Assembly (NCBI RefSeq): GCF_900108455.1
Contig: NZ_FNWS01000003.1
Span: 62,001-126,000, forward strand
Reading direction: 5' to 3'
DNA: 64,000 nt
Source: Fructobacillus pseudoficulneus
GTDB taxonomy: Bacteria > Bacillota > Bacilli > Lactobacillales > Lactobacillaceae
Under the pieces are notes generated by a model, which saw nothing but the letters and a program-made list of their open reading frames with translations, ran no database searches and was not told the DNA's origin. Shown one piece after another: positions 1-8,985 of this stretch; the stretch's first letter is position 1, and every line of letters starts with the position of its first letter. A program made the translations under genes and the position numbers.

Positions 1-818
1 CCATAGGACACTGCCTCACCTGCCAGCAATTGGTGAACACCCCAAATTTTACCAACAAACTGTCCGACCGGCTCTAATTTGATTGGTGACTCATAAGCTG
101 GATAGGCCGGATTATAGCCATACAAAACGGAACCAACTCGAATTGTCTCAGTTGGAATTTCATCATGATGCAACAAGGCCGAACCAGAATTAGCTAAGTG
201 CCAATACTTTTGGTCGATGCCCAACGCCTGGACAACTGACAAAAAGTCGGCCTTTTGTTGGTCGTAATAGGCCTGGTTGGCATCGTCTGCCGTGGCAAAG
301 TGGGTAAAGACACCAGCTAGTTCAAAGTGTGGGTCTGCCATCACCAACTGGTACATGGATGATAATTCAGCCTTACTCTTCGCACCCATCCGACCCATGC
401 CTGTGTCAACGGCCAAATGAACGCGCAAGGTTGCTGCGCTATCGACCAGGTTATCACGGGCAGTTAAGAGCCAATCAAGCGAGCCGACTGCCGGTTCCAA
501 ATGTTGGTTGGCCATTCTGGCAGCCAAGGCCACATTTTGCACGCCCAACAGGATAATATGGTAAGAATCATCCGGTAAGGCTGAACGAACCTCTTCCCCT
601 TCAACGACCGTTGCCACAGCAAAGTCATGAACGGCTGCCTGCTTTGCTAAAGTGGTGGCCGCCCAAGTTGCACCGTGACCATAGGCATCGGCCTTAATCA
701 CAGCAATTAAGCGCTTGGCACCAGTGTGGGCCATAATTGCTTTGGCATTGGCCACTAAAGCGGAACTGGAACGAAAAAAAGCAGCTCCGCGCTCAGAATA
801 AGCATCTTCTTTTGTCAT
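1..818 (-). CDS. alr: alanine racemase, C-terminus cut by window edge
   Basis: PLP-dependent alanine racemase, making D-alanine for peptidoglycan and for the Dlt pathway encoded next door. Only the first 272 codons are inside the window; the C-terminal catalytic-Tyr domain lies beyond base 1. The PLP-lysine motif AVIKADAYGHG is visible, with the lysine at about residue 42, followed by barrel motifs such as HLAVDTGMGRMG and FTHFATAD. The ATG lies 2 nt after the acpS stop and its GAGGG ribosome site sits inside the end of acpS, so the two are co-transcribed and probably translationally coupled. Identity is secure. Confidence 0.95.
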   Translation of the reverse strand, partial: MTKEDAYSERGAAFFRSSSALVANAKAIMAHTGAKRLIAVIKADAYGHGATWAATTLAKQAAVHDFAVATVVEGEEVRSALPDDSYHIILLGVQNVALAARMANQHLEPAVGSLDWLLTARDNLVDSAATLRVHLAVDTGMGRMGAKSKAELSSMYQLVMADPHFELAGVFTHFATADDANQAYYDQQKADFLSVVQALGIDQKYWHLANSGSALLHHDEIPTETIRVGSVLYGYNPAYPAYESPIKLEPVGQFVGKIWGVHQLLAGEAVSY

Positions 819-820
819 TT

Positions 821-1222
821 TTATCCCTCTTTGTGATTATCCCCGGCAAATAAGCGCTGCCACAATGACCATTTTTCAATGGTCACCACGGTATTAACAT
901 AGTCACCACTGTGAGTAATCGCCACCGCAATGCGGTTTTTCTGTCCAGAAACGGTCATGACCGGCCGACCAGAAGGCACATTTAAAATACTGATGTCCTG
1001 CCAGGAAACCGCATGACCAATTCCAGTTCCCAAAGCCTTGGCATAAGCCTCCTTGGCTGAAAAACGGCCCGCCACAAACTCTAGATAATGTTTCCCAGTG
1101 CGTTCGCGCGCTGCCGCTTCTTCAGCCGGTGTTAAGATTGTTGACAAGAAATTGGGCCGGCGTTCTAATACCTTTTCAATCCGGCTAATTGATTCCATGT
1201 CATTTCCAATTCCAATAATCAT
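821..1222 (-). CDS. acpS: holo-[acyl-carrier-protein] synthase
   Basis: Transfers 4'-phosphopantetheine from CoA to the serine of acyl carrier protein; the AcpP in this window (Ser in DSL) is its natural substrate, and the DltC carrier is probably another. At 133 aa it has normal AcpS length. It shows the N-terminal GIGNDMESISRIEK metal/CoA segment and the FVAGRFSAKEAYAKALGTG signature with the catalytic Glu-Ala region. It sits directly upstream of alr, as in many Firmicutes. No strong ribosome site precedes the ATG, which begins in an A/T-rich stretch just after the dlt terminator. Confidence 0.95.
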   Translation of the reverse strand: MIIGIGNDMESISRIEKVLERRPNFLSTILTPAEEAAARERTGKHYLEFVAGRFSAKEAYAKALGTGIGHAVSWQDISILNVPSGRPVMTVSGQKNRIAVAITHSGDYVNTVVTIEKWSLWQRLFAGDNHKEG

Positions 1223-1247
1223 AGCTTTATTTTAACAAAATAAATAA

Positions 1248-1285
1248 AAAAAAACCGACCGAACAGAAATTGTTCAAATCGGTTT
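1248..1285 (-). terminator. terminator of the dlt operon
   Basis: On the minus strand an AACCG/CGGTT stem, extended by G-U pairs around the loop, is followed by a run of nine T. It lies right after the dltD stop and before acpS. Confidence 0.8.
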
Positions 1286-1290
1286 ATTTT

Positions 1291-2577
1291 TTATGAAAAT
1301 GTATCTAATGCCTGATCTTGCGGCTTAAAGTTTTGCCATTCCTTTGACAAGAAACGATTGTTAATCTTATAGTCGTTATCCTGGTAAGAACCAGACAAGA
1401 ATGGGTTCAAGTACTGATCCAAGGCTAACCAACCACGCCAACCAATATGAATGGTGTCTTGCATAAAGAAGTTTTCACCACCACGGTGTGACAAGTCGGC
1501 AATGTTGTTGAATCCTTGGCTTTGCAACTGATACTTAATCTTATCAACTGCCTGATAATACATTTGATCAGACAAGCCTGTATAAGCTACCCAACGTTGG
1601 TTAACGGGCGTAATCACAAATTCAACATCAGTATGCTGCTTAGCAAAGTTCTCAAGAACTGCTTGGAAGTAAGAGTACTCAACGGACTGACGGTAGTCAT
1701 AGTCGACTTGTGAGTCCTTTAGCATCTTTTCTTCTGCCCAAACACGAGTCCGGTAGAACGAGTTCTTGATGCGAAAGCGGTTTGAACCGGTATTCTTCTC
1801 ACCTTGTTCATAACCAAGTTGGCTCAAAGGCTGTTCTTGGTACTGGGCTGGCAAGTCCTTCGCGTACTTCAATACCTTGTCGCGATAGTTGCTGCTAGTC
1901 TGGAAGTTTGAGAACAAAGCATCCTGTCGTGACAACAATTGGTGTTGAATCCGTAATGCTGAACGGTCAGCGTCACTTGGGCCTTGAGCATTTTCAACAT
2001 TATGCAGCATCCGGTTAAACATTGGCTTATCACGCACAAGTGACTGCTTCAACAATGACTTAGCCATAAATTGGTCAGTCTGACTTGGCTTGTCCATGTT
2101 CAACAACCAATCCACCACTTGTAATGGTGAATAGAAGATTGAAAAGGCACCAGTCGATCCCTTTTCCGTAAACCACTGTGGTGAAATCACAAAGACAGCC
2201 TTCTTGTGGTCCAAGGCCTTAGGCATTTCTTGCATATCCAAGAAATGAACCATTGATTCAGAACCAGCCTTACCGAGCATAAATGGTCGGTAAGAGCGGT
2301 TATACTTTTCTGCCAAGACAGAAGGGTGTAATGAATCAAAACGAGACAATTCTGAAGAACCAAAGAACGGAATATAATTTACTTTTTTATCATTAAAGGC
2401 AGCGTTTTTAACCGCCTCACCCTTAACAATCTGACTTGAGAAAGAAACGGATGCTTCCCGCAAGTCTTGTTGACTATAGTGGGTCAACGGGAAGGGCAGA
2501 AAAAAGACCAGGCCGATAAGCACCAGCGCAGCTAGCACCGGGCCAAAGATCTGCCACAATTTTTTCTTGTTAGACAT
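1291..2577 (-). CDS. dltD: D-alanyl-lipoteichoic acid biosynthesis protein DltD
   Basis: Membrane-anchored SGNH-like enzyme that acts outside the membrane in the last step of D-alanylation of lipoteichoic acid. The 428-aa length is typical. One N-terminal membrane segment (about residues 10-28) is followed by the nucleophile block FFGSSELSRFD and, near the C-terminus, the Asp/His block DTIHIGWRGW. It is the last gene of dltXABCD, 6 nt after dltC. The family assignment is secure; the exact chemistry (acyl transfer versus hydrolysis) is from family knowledge. Confidence 0.95.
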   Translation of the reverse strand: MSNKKKLWQIFGPVLAALVLIGLVFFLPFPLTHYSQQDLREASVSFSSQIVKGEAVKNAAFNDKKVNYIPFFGSSELSRFDSLHPSVLAEKYNRSYRPFMLGKAGSESMVHFLDMQEMPKALDHKKAVFVISPQWFTEKGSTGAFSIFYSPLQVVDWLLNMDKPSQTDQFMAKSLLKQSLVRDKPMFNRMLHNVENAQGPSDADRSALRIQHQLLSRQDALFSNFQTSSNYRDKVLKYAKDLPAQYQEQPLSQLGYEQGEKNTGSNRFRIKNSFYRTRVWAEEKMLKDSQVDYDYRQSVEYSYFQAVLENFAKQHTDVEFVITPVNQRWVAYTGLSDQMYYQAVDKIKYQLQSQGFNNIADLSHRGGENFFMQDTIHIGWRGWLALDQYLNPFLSGSYQDNDYKINNRFLSKEWQNFKPQDQALDTFS

Positions 2578-2583
2578 GAGGTT

Positions 2584-2820
2584 TTATCCCATCAATGCTT
2601 CTACTTTAGCAATAATCTTGTTAGCTGAGTCCCAGTCTTCACGGTTGAATTCTGAAACAGGTGCTTGGATACCAAACTTGTTTTCCAAATCAAGCAACAA
2701 TTCAACTGTTGCCATTGAGTCCAACAAACCTGAATCAAACAAGTTTTCATCCATTTGTGAAGACATGTCTTCGCCAATGATGTTGTTCAAAACTTCTAAT
2801 ACGCCTGCTTTTACGTCCAT
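2584..2820 (-). CDS. dltC: D-alanyl carrier protein DltC
   Basis: Small acyl carrier (78 aa) that receives D-alanine from DltA on its phosphopantetheine arm and hands it to the DltB/DltD membrane machinery. The attachment serine is in FDSGLLDSMATVELL, the hallmark of DltC. It lies between dltB and dltD with short gaps and a good AAGGAGAAAT ribosome site. It needs a phosphopantetheinyl transferase; the nearby AcpS is the only candidate in the window. Confidence 0.97.
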   Translation of the reverse strand: MDVKAGVLEVLNNIIGEDMSSQMDENLFDSGLLDSMATVELLLDLENKFGIQAPVSEFNREDWDSANKIIAKVEALMG

Positions 2821-2835
2821 TGTATTTCTCCTTTA

Positions 2836-4053
2836 TTAATGGTGGAACCAGAATTTGTCCAAGAATCCACAAAATACCAAGAATGTTAACATCACGAAGT
2901 TGAAGGTCAAGAAGATGGCAAACACTTCCGTGAATTTGTTGTGAGGAATCTGATCGCGATGCTTTTTCTTGTAGCGTAACCAAGCATCGTTAACAATCAT
3001 TCCAGTTCCATGCATCAAAGCATAGAGGATATAGTACCAAGTCAAACCGTGCCAGAGTCCCATGACCATCATGTTGACCAAGTAACCCACATTTGACACC
3101 GCGTTACGGCTCTTAATCCACTTCTTACGCATTACCAAAAATGAGAAGCGCATGAAGACGAAATCACGGAACCAAAATGACAAAGACATGTGCCAACGAT
3201 TCCAGAAATCTTTAATGTTGTGAGCACGGTAAGGTTGGTTAAAGTTTATTGGTGATTTAATCCCCATCAGATAAGATGTTGCTATGGCGAAGCGAGAATA
3301 ACCCGCAAAGTCAAAGAACAAGTACATTCCGTAGGAATAAGCCACTGCTACTAACCACCAAGAAAAGCCGTGGTGGTTATCGCCCATTGCCAAACTTTGG
3401 AAGAAAGGATAGACGATTTGGCCGAAGTAGTAAGACAAAATGAACTTATAAACAAAGCCCAAGAAGTAAGACTTAACGGCATATGCCAACATTTCAATAT
3501 AGTCGGCACGGTCAGGAACTGAACCCGCATCCCCCGCAAAACGGGTATAGCGGTCAATTGGTCCTGATGACAGGGTTGGCATGAAGAGCATGAAGCGCAA
3601 GAACATTACTGGCTTAAACTCTTTAATCGCACCATCCCGTGTCTCAATAATCATCCCAGTTGACCGGAAAGTCAAATAAGAAATTCCTAAGAAACCAAGC
3701 AGGGTGAATTCTGGCTTATAGACACCAATGGCCCCAAACCGGACCAAAGTAATTGGCAGAATTGATAAGGCAACCATCAAATAGAAGACCCAGTTAGCAT
3801 TTCTGTTCTTGCGGTAAGCCGAATAAAAGGTAACCAGCAAGAACTGCCAAATACTATAAACCAGAATGGCTACACCCTGTTTAACGTACTGACCTGTATC
3901 GAAAATTAAAAAGATAAAAGCCAATGAGACCAAAATCTCATACCAGACAAAGCGCTTACCAAAGTAAAGCCCAATGGCTAATGGCGCTAAGGCCACTAAG
4001 AGGTAAAAGAAATAGGTCGGATCGGCATAGGGTTGTAAATTAGGCATTACCAT
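2836..4053 (-). CDS. dltB: D-alanyl transfer protein DltB (MBOAT family)
   Basis: Polytopic MBOAT acyltransferase that moves D-alanine across or onto the membrane side of the Dlt pathway. The 405-aa length and about ten hydrophobic segments fit. The MBOAT core is visible as NRWHMSLSFWFRDFVFMR and the catalytic-His region MGLWHGLTWYYILYALMHG. Its ATG overlaps the end of dltA by 14 nt, indicating translational coupling. Confidence 0.95.
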   Translation of the reverse strand: MVMPNLQPYADPTYFFYLLVALAPLAIGLYFGKRFVWYEILVSLAFIFLIFDTGQYVKQGVAILVYSIWQFLLVTFYSAYRKNRNANWVFYLMVALSILPITLVRFGAIGVYKPEFTLLGFLGISYLTFRSTGMIIETRDGAIKEFKPVMFLRFMLFMPTLSSGPIDRYTRFAGDAGSVPDRADYIEMLAYAVKSYFLGFVYKFILSYYFGQIVYPFFQSLAMGDNHHGFSWWLVAVAYSYGMYLFFDFAGYSRFAIATSYLMGIKSPINFNQPYRAHNIKDFWNRWHMSLSFWFRDFVFMRFSFLVMRKKWIKSRNAVSNVGYLVNMMVMGLWHGLTWYYILYALMHGTGMIVNDAWLRYKKKHRDQIPHNKFTEVFAIFLTFNFVMLTFLVFCGFLDKFWFHH

Positions 4054-5569
4054 TCACCTCGGCAATCAAGCCCTTAAGGTTGACTTTGCCGTTTGGTGTC
4101 AAAGGCATTGCGTCACGGTAAATAAAGCGTGATGGCATCATGTAAGGCATGATGATATCCTTCAAGTCATTTTTGATGGCATTGGTCAAGTCCATTGGCT
4201 TTTCAAAGTTGTTTTCCTTTGGAACCACAATGGCCAAGAGCTGCTTAACTTCTCCATCAGCATCATAGCGAGGAACGGCAGCAGCCTGTTCAACCCACTT
4301 TGACTTCAAGAAGTGTTGGGCAACTTCTTCCAATTCAATCCGGAAACCGTGCAACTTGATTTGGAAATCAACTCGGCCCTTGTAGTGCAAAAGGCCATCT
4401 TCATCGGCGTAACCCAAGTCACCAGTCCGGTAACCAGGTTCACCATCAACCGTCAAGAAGGCCGCCTTCGTCTTTTCGGGGTTGTTCAAGTAACCCTTTG
4501 AAACAGCAGCTCCTGACAAAACGATTTCACCGGCTTCACCAGCAGGCAAGACTGAACCATCTTGGTCCATAATGGTTGCCTTCATTTCTGGTTGCATGTA
4601 ACCGATAGGCAACTTGTCGTACTTCGCCAAGACTTCATCAGTAATTTCAATGGCTGAAACGGCAACAGTTGCTTCCGTTGGTCCGTAAGTGTTGAAGATT
4701 CGCGCGTCAGGGAAGCGTTCACGCAACTTCTTTGACGTTGTGGCAGTCAAAACTTCACCACAGAACAAGAACTTCTTCAAACGAGGGTAATTTTCTTGCT
4801 TAAAGTCAGGGCTCAAAAGAGCAACGTTGGCAAATGAAGGCGTTGAAACCCACAAGTCCAAGTCCATTTCAGGCAAGACCGTAAAGAGTTGCTTGAAGTC
4901 ATCGGCAATTTCCTTTGACAATGGCTTCATTACACCACCCATCAACAGTGAACCACCCCATGACATCACAGAAACGTCAAATGAGAATGGTGTCTGCGTC
5001 AAGACATTGTCACCACGGTGCAAATCAAATTCATCAGAGAACAACCAGTTCAAGTATGACAAGGCATTCTTGTGTGAAATTTGAACACCCTTTGGCTTTC
5101 CAGTCGTTCCAGAAGTAAAGATGATGTAGTAATTATCATCGCCCAATACTGGGTGCGTTAATTCGTAAGAGCGCTTAGCAGTAAAGGCTGCTTGCAACTC
5201 GTCACCTTGAAAGACTGGTACTGAATCGATTGCCAATGGCAATTCATCCAGTGCAATTACCGCTGCTGGTTGACCAATCTCTAAAATGTTTTCAATTCGA
5301 TCCTTCGCTGAATCCTTATCAACTGGCGCATAAGCGTGACCAGACTTGACCGCAGCTAAGAATGAGGCAACCATTTCAAATTGGTGCCCACCAAAAACCA
5401 TAATTGGTGCCTTTTCTGGCAAGTTTTGCTCGTCCAAAAATGCTGCCAATGAATCTGAATAAGACTTCAAGTCACCATAAGTATAAGTATGACCTAGGCC
5501 ATCGTAAGCAACCGCATCAGGATGCTCAACTGCGTAGGCATCAATATTCTTGTAAATGTTATCAATCAT
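4040..5569 (-). CDS. dltA: D-alanine--D-alanyl carrier protein ligase DltA
   Basis: Cytoplasmic adenylation enzyme that activates D-alanine with ATP and loads DltC. The 509-aa length is standard. ANL-superfamily motifs are present in order: the phosphate loop IIFTSGTTGKPKGVQ, YGPTEATV, the GYRTGDLGY hinge region, and the C-terminal lysine in PNGKVNLKGL. It follows dltX closely and overlaps dltB. Confidence 0.97.
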   Translation of the reverse strand: MIDNIYKNIDAYAVEHPDAVAYDGLGHTYTYGDLKSYSDSLAAFLDEQNLPEKAPIMVFGGHQFEMVASFLAAVKSGHAYAPVDKDSAKDRIENILEIGQPAAVIALDELPLAIDSVPVFQGDELQAAFTAKRSYELTHPVLGDDNYYIIFTSGTTGKPKGVQISHKNALSYLNWLFSDEFDLHRGDNVLTQTPFSFDVSVMSWGGSLLMGGVMKPLSKEIADDFKQLFTVLPEMDLDLWVSTPSFANVALLSPDFKQENYPRLKKFLFCGEVLTATTSKKLRERFPDARIFNTYGPTEATVAVSAIEITDEVLAKYDKLPIGYMQPEMKATIMDQDGSVLPAGEAGEIVLSGAAVSKGYLNNPEKTKAAFLTVDGEPGYRTGDLGYADEDGLLHYKGRVDFQIKLHGFRIELEEVAQHFLKSKWVEQAAAVPRYDADGEVKQLLAIVVPKENNFEKPMDLTNAIKNDLKDIIMPYMMPSRFIYRDAMPLTPNGKVNLKGLIAEVNGNA

Positions 5570-5590
5570 TTGTCGCTTCCTCTTATTATA

Positions 5591-5731
5591 TTAAAATTCG
5601 TTATAAATGAAGTGGCCCCCGGTGACGCCGGAATAGCCGTACAGGTAAATCAAGGCTAAAATGATTAAAAAATAGGCCAAGGTCTTGGCAAGAAATGCCA
5701 CCCAGGGCCTGCTAATAAAACGCTTGAACAT
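5591..5731 (-). CDS. dltX: DltX, small teichoic-acid D-alanylation protein
   Basis: A 46-residue single-pass membrane protein, first gene of the dlt operon. DltX homologues precede dltA in Firmicutes and take part in D-alanyl transfer through a conserved C-terminal motif; here the C-terminus is GGHFIYNEF, matching the family's aromatic/acidic end. A longer reading frame exists upstream, but the ATG chosen has a GGGGGCG ribosome site at proper spacing and gives the normal DltX length. Confidence 0.88.
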   Translation of the reverse strand: MFKRFISRPWVAFLAKTLAYFLIILALIYLYGYSGVTGGHFIYNEF

Positions 5732-5880
5732 CGCGTGACGCCCCCAAAATTGTTCGGTTAGTGTTATAATTATTGGCATATTATCAGTGTTAACTAGTAA
5801 AACACTTTTACTATTATAGCACAATATCAATTTTGACAATACTACCCAAATTTTTGGGAAAGTTTGGAGGCATTCAGCAT
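5732..5880 (+). promoter_or_regulatory. divergent promoter region between dltX and the EIIC-like gene
   Basis: This 149-bp region must hold promoters for both directions. A perfect inverted repeat TAGTAAAACACTTTTACTA occupies 5795-5813 (8-bp arms, 3-nt spacer) and looks like a regulator site. Candidate -10 hexamers flank it: TATAAT on the minus strand at about 5814-5819 and A/T-rich boxes on the plus strand. A second dyad CCCAAA-tt-TTTGGG at 5846-5859 lies just upstream of the GGAGG of the plus-strand gene. Which regulator binds is unknown. Confidence 0.5.
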
Positions 5881-7098
5881 ATGTTCGCAAAGATCCTAGT
5901 GAAAGTTCAAAAATGGGATCGAGCTTGGGTTAACTTATTACCCGTTAAAAATCTATTTTCTTCATTTAAACTTGTATTACCTTTGGTAATTATTGATGTT
6001 TATTGGCGTTTGATTACTCGATTATTTTTAGACCCCGGCGCATTATTTGCTGCCATCTTTCATTATAAGGTGCACGTTTTTAACAGCCCTCAGTTTTCAC
6101 AAGGCATCACCAACATTCTTGACTACCTAATCGTCGCTTTTGTGGTGGCTTTATGGACCAAAAAGTATCTGACCGCTCATTTGTCAGCCAATCGAGATAC
6201 AATTCTTCCGGTCACAGTCAACTTTGGCCTTGTTTTGGTTCAAACTTTTTCAACCGTTTCAAGCCAAGGACAACTAACGATTCACCTTGGCCTTTCGCTT
6301 TTAGTTGCCTACCTGATTAATCTTTCATACTTAGGATTAACTAAGATTAGTAAAAACCGATTACAAGACATGGGCTTTGCTTACCTGGTTTGGGCAGCAA
6401 TCATTAGTGTTGCCGTGACTGTTTTTTACTCTTTCTTACCAAATCTCGTGACCCAAGGAACATACACGACCTTCTTTTCGTCTGATTTCTTTGCTCACTT
6501 TTATAGTTTGGCTTTAGTAGCGGTACTTGCACCAATTTTGATGGTCTTAGGTATTAGCATTCCCCTAGACTTGACCACCGGGGTTACTGATTTGGCCCAG
6601 TTCAACACGAACCTGAATGCCGTTTATCAATCAGTGATGGCAACATTGCCACAACCACAAAACCCATATTCAGTTCTGACTGCCGCAGCCTTAATTGGTG
6701 GTGTTGGTGCCACACTTGGATTGGCTTTGCTGTTAATTTTTGCTAAGGCAAAGAAAACACGGCGTCTTGGTTTGTGGGCGCTACTCCCTGCCTTATTTGA
6801 TAGCAATCGTATTTTAGCTTACGGATTACCATTGTTTTTCCGGCCACTAACATTGGTGCCAATGATTTTGAGTTCCCTTTGGGGCGCCACAGCCGCTGGC
6901 CTAGCCATTAAGTTAAACTTTATCCGACCAGTTGTCTTTAGTACGCCAAATGGAACCCCCCACCTCCTTCTTGGCTTTTTAGCCAGTCAAACTCCTTGGC
7001 GGTCACTTATTGTGTCCTTGCTAGTTGTTGCCGGATCAATCGCCATTTACTGGCCCTTTGTCAAAGATATGCTAGTAGAGGAGGAAGAAAATGACTAA
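5881..7098 (+). CDS. PTS EIIC-like membrane permease (cellobiose/chitobiose family), degenerate
   Basis: A 405-aa polytopic protein. Its C-terminal half follows the cellobiose-type EIIC pattern: GLPLFFRPLTLVPMIL, then STPNGTPHLLLGFLAS, then IYWPFVKDML. There is no EIIA or EIIB gene nearby. The residues associated with sugar binding and phosphotransfer in this family appear replaced: the NEP motif reads SNRILAYGLP (Glu to Arg) and the GIHG motif reads LGISIP (His to Ser). It may therefore work as a non-phosphorylating transporter or in another role. The start at the ATG after GGAGG is preferred over an upstream alternative. It overlaps the following hydrolase gene by 8 nt. Family call is moderately sure; substrate unknown. 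Confidence 0.7.
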   Translation: MFAKILVKVQKWDRAWVNLLPVKNLFSSFKLVLPLVIIDVYWRLITRLFLDPGALFAAIFHYKVHVFNSPQFSQGITNILDYLIVAFVVALWTKKYLTAHLSANRDTILPVTVNFGLVLVQTFSTVSSQGQLTIHLGLSLLVAYLINLSYLGLTKISKNRLQDMGFAYLVWAAIISVAVTVFYSFLPNLVTQGTYTTFFSSDFFAHFYSLALVAVLAPILMVLGISIPLDLTTGVTDLAQFNTNLNAVYQSVMATLPQPQNPYSVLTAAALIGGVGATLGLALLLIFAKAKKTRRLGLWALLPALFDSNRILAYGLPLFFRPLTLVPMILSSLWGATAAGLAIKLNFIRPVVFSTPNGTPHLLLGFLASQTPWRSLIVSLLVVAGSIAIYWPFVKDMLVEEEEND

Positions 7099-7975
7099 AA
7101 GTGCAAAATTTATGCTCTTCCTGACGGTACTGGTGACGGTAGTAATGGCTCTTTTTGGCCGCGTTTGGATGCAATCAGAACACCATAACGACCGAGCAAT
7201 TCAGCGGTCACGAATCGAACCGGTCATTTTCGTTCCTGGTTCTGGTGCGACCGTTCGTCGCTTTGACGACCTCTTTGCCACTATCAACGCAGAAGACCGC
7301 GATAAGGGTACTCACTCCGTTTTGAAGGTACAGGTTAATAAGGATGGTAGCCTGACTTATTCAGGTCACCTTTCTACCGATAACCGTCGACCATTTATTG
7401 TCGTTGGTTTTGAACGGAACCAAGATAATTATCCAACCATTCAAGCAGATTCAGAAGCCCTTTCAAAGGTCATGACTGATTTGCAAAGCAAGTACCATTT
7501 CCGGACATTCTCATCCGTTGGCCACTCTAACGGTGGCTTAATTTGGACGGATTATTTGGAAAACTACTATAATTCATCAAACTTCCACATTCGGACTTTA
7601 ATGACGCTTGGTACGCCATACAACTTCTCTGAAACGTCAACTACCCGTCAAACAACGATGTTATCGGATATGATTGATAACGCCGATAACCTACCAAGTG
7701 ACTTGGTCGTTTATTCGGTTGCCGGTTCAGAAGATTATACAGATGACGGAACCGTCCCTGTCCAGTCCGTACTTTCTGGTAAATACATCTTCCAAAAGAA
7801 CGTGGCCAAATATACGCAAACCACCGTTTCTGGAGACAATGCGGGCCACTCCAAGTTGCCAGAAAACCCAGAAGTAATTAACTTAATTCGCGAACTTGTT
7901 TTGGAAAACTCGAACAACGGTGATCGATTGGCACCAAAACAAGCAAAAAATAATAGTACCGGCATCAAACGTTAA
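7091..7975 (+). CDS. membrane-anchored alpha/beta hydrolase (DUF915-like)
   Basis: A 294-aa protein with an N-terminal membrane/signal segment (about residues 7-25) and an extracellular alpha/beta-hydrolase domain. The oxyanion region VIFVPGSGA, the nucleophile elbow GHSNGG (Ser about 146), the acid loop DDGTVPVQSV and the final His in AGHSKLPENPEV make a complete Ser-Asp-His triad. This pattern matches the DUF915 'cell surface hydrolase' family of lactic acid bacteria, whose substrates are undefined. Overlap with the EIIC-like gene implies a shared transcript and perhaps a shared job at the cell surface. Confidence 0.8.
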   Translation: MTKSAKFMLFLTVLVTVVMALFGRVWMQSEHHNDRAIQRSRIEPVIFVPGSGATVRRFDDLFATINAEDRDKGTHSVLKVQVNKDGSLTYSGHLSTDNRRPFIVVGFERNQDNYPTIQADSEALSKVMTDLQSKYHFRTFSSVGHSNGGLIWTDYLENYYNSSNFHIRTLMTLGTPYNFSETSTTRQTTMLSDMIDNADNLPSDLVVYSVAGSEDYTDDGTVPVQSVLSGKYIFQKNVAKYTQTTVSGDNAGHSKLPENPEVINLIRELVLENSNNGDRLAPKQAKNNSTGIKR

Positions 7976-8004
7976 GCTTCTAATAAGGTAAAAAGGTAAT
8001 ACAA

Positions 8005-8919
8005 ATGGCTCTTTCCAAAACAAAAACTGGCTTACTTTTCTTAACAGCCCTCTTGCTGATGCTCTTTGGTGCCAACAATCTCCACGCTGCGGCTGAAGAC
8101 CCCCACCAAATCAAACCGAGTGCTAACTTTGTTGTCACTGATTCTGCCCACATTTTATCCGAGCAGACCAAGCAAACCATTTTGAAGCAAGAACAGACCT
8201 TCAAGCAGACCAAAGAACAGCCACAAGTTGCGGTCCTAACGGTCAATAATACCGATGGTCAGTCCATCCGTGATTTCACCAACGACTTAACCTTACGGCA
8301 AATTTGGCATGCCGGTAAAAAAGGCCAAGACAACGGCGTCATTATTGTCTTTGCTAAAAACAACGGGCAAAACAATGTCCGCGTCGTGACCGGAACCGGC
8401 GCCGAATCTGTCTTACCCGATGGTAAAATTTATCAGCTACTTCAAGCTCATAAAGACCAGCTTAAGTCGTCAGATTCAACCGCTGTGGACCTTGGTATCC
8501 GCCAACTCTTTACGGAAGTAGCGGCCACCTTGCCAACAACAGCGACGACAAAGCAAGCAAGTAGCCAAAACAGTGGTTCCAGCCTACTAGTTGCCAGCAT
8601 CCTTGTTCTCGTTTTGTTGACCATCATCTGCTTTGTTTGGTTATCAATGCGGCGAATGAACGGACAAGCCAGTGCTAGTTATCAAGGGCAACGTCCAAAC
8701 GTCCACTACCGGCCAGGCCGCGGTTTTTCACCCTGGAACTGGCTCTTAGGAGGCTGGTTTTTATCAGACCTCTTTTCTGGTCCGCGCTCTTACCGTGATG
8801 ACTATCAAAACCCAAATCAATTCGATAGTTTTGATGGCTTTGATGGTGGCTCCGACTTTGGCGGCGGGAACGACTCCGGTGGCGGCGGTGATTTTGGTGG
8901 TGGTGGTTCTGATTTTTAA
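8005..8919 (+). CDS. secreted TPM-domain protein (YgcG family)
   Basis: 304-aa exported protein: signal peptide (residues 1-28), then a TPM domain starting at VVTDSAHILSEQTKQTI and including DNGVIIVFA and VRVVTGTGAESVLPD, then a membrane segment at about 192-212 and a Gly/Asp/Phe-rich tail ending GGGGSDF. TPM proteins of this layout are regularly encoded beside LemA, as here; their biochemical role is uncertain, with envelope-stress or protein-quality functions proposed. It lies 29 nt after the hydrolase gene. Confidence 0.85.
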   Translation: MALSKTKTGLLFLTALLLMLFGANNLHAAAEDPHQIKPSANFVVTDSAHILSEQTKQTILKQEQTFKQTKEQPQVAVLTVNNTDGQSIRDFTNDLTLRQIWHAGKKGQDNGVIIVFAKNNGQNNVRVVTGTGAESVLPDGKIYQLLQAHKDQLKSSDSTAVDLGIRQLFTEVAATLPTTATTKQASSQNSGSSLLVASILVLVLLTIICFVWLSMRRMNGQASASYQGQRPNVHYRPGRGFSPWNWLLGGWFLSDLFSGPRSYRDDYQNPNQFDSFDGFDGGSDFGGGNDSGGGGDFGGGGSDF

Positions 8920-8927
8920 AGTGCCGC

Positions 8928-8956
8928 TTGCAACTTGCACTGAAGCCCAGTAAAAT
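8928..8956 (+). promoter_or_regulatory. candidate promoter for lemA
   Basis: TTGCAA, a 17-nt spacer and TAAAAT lie between the TPM gene stop and lemA. An AGTGC/GCACT inverted repeat overlaps the -35. It suggests lemA can be expressed apart from the upstream genes. Confidence 0.5.
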
Positions 8957-8985
8957 GATGCTAATCATAGCAAAGGATAACAACC

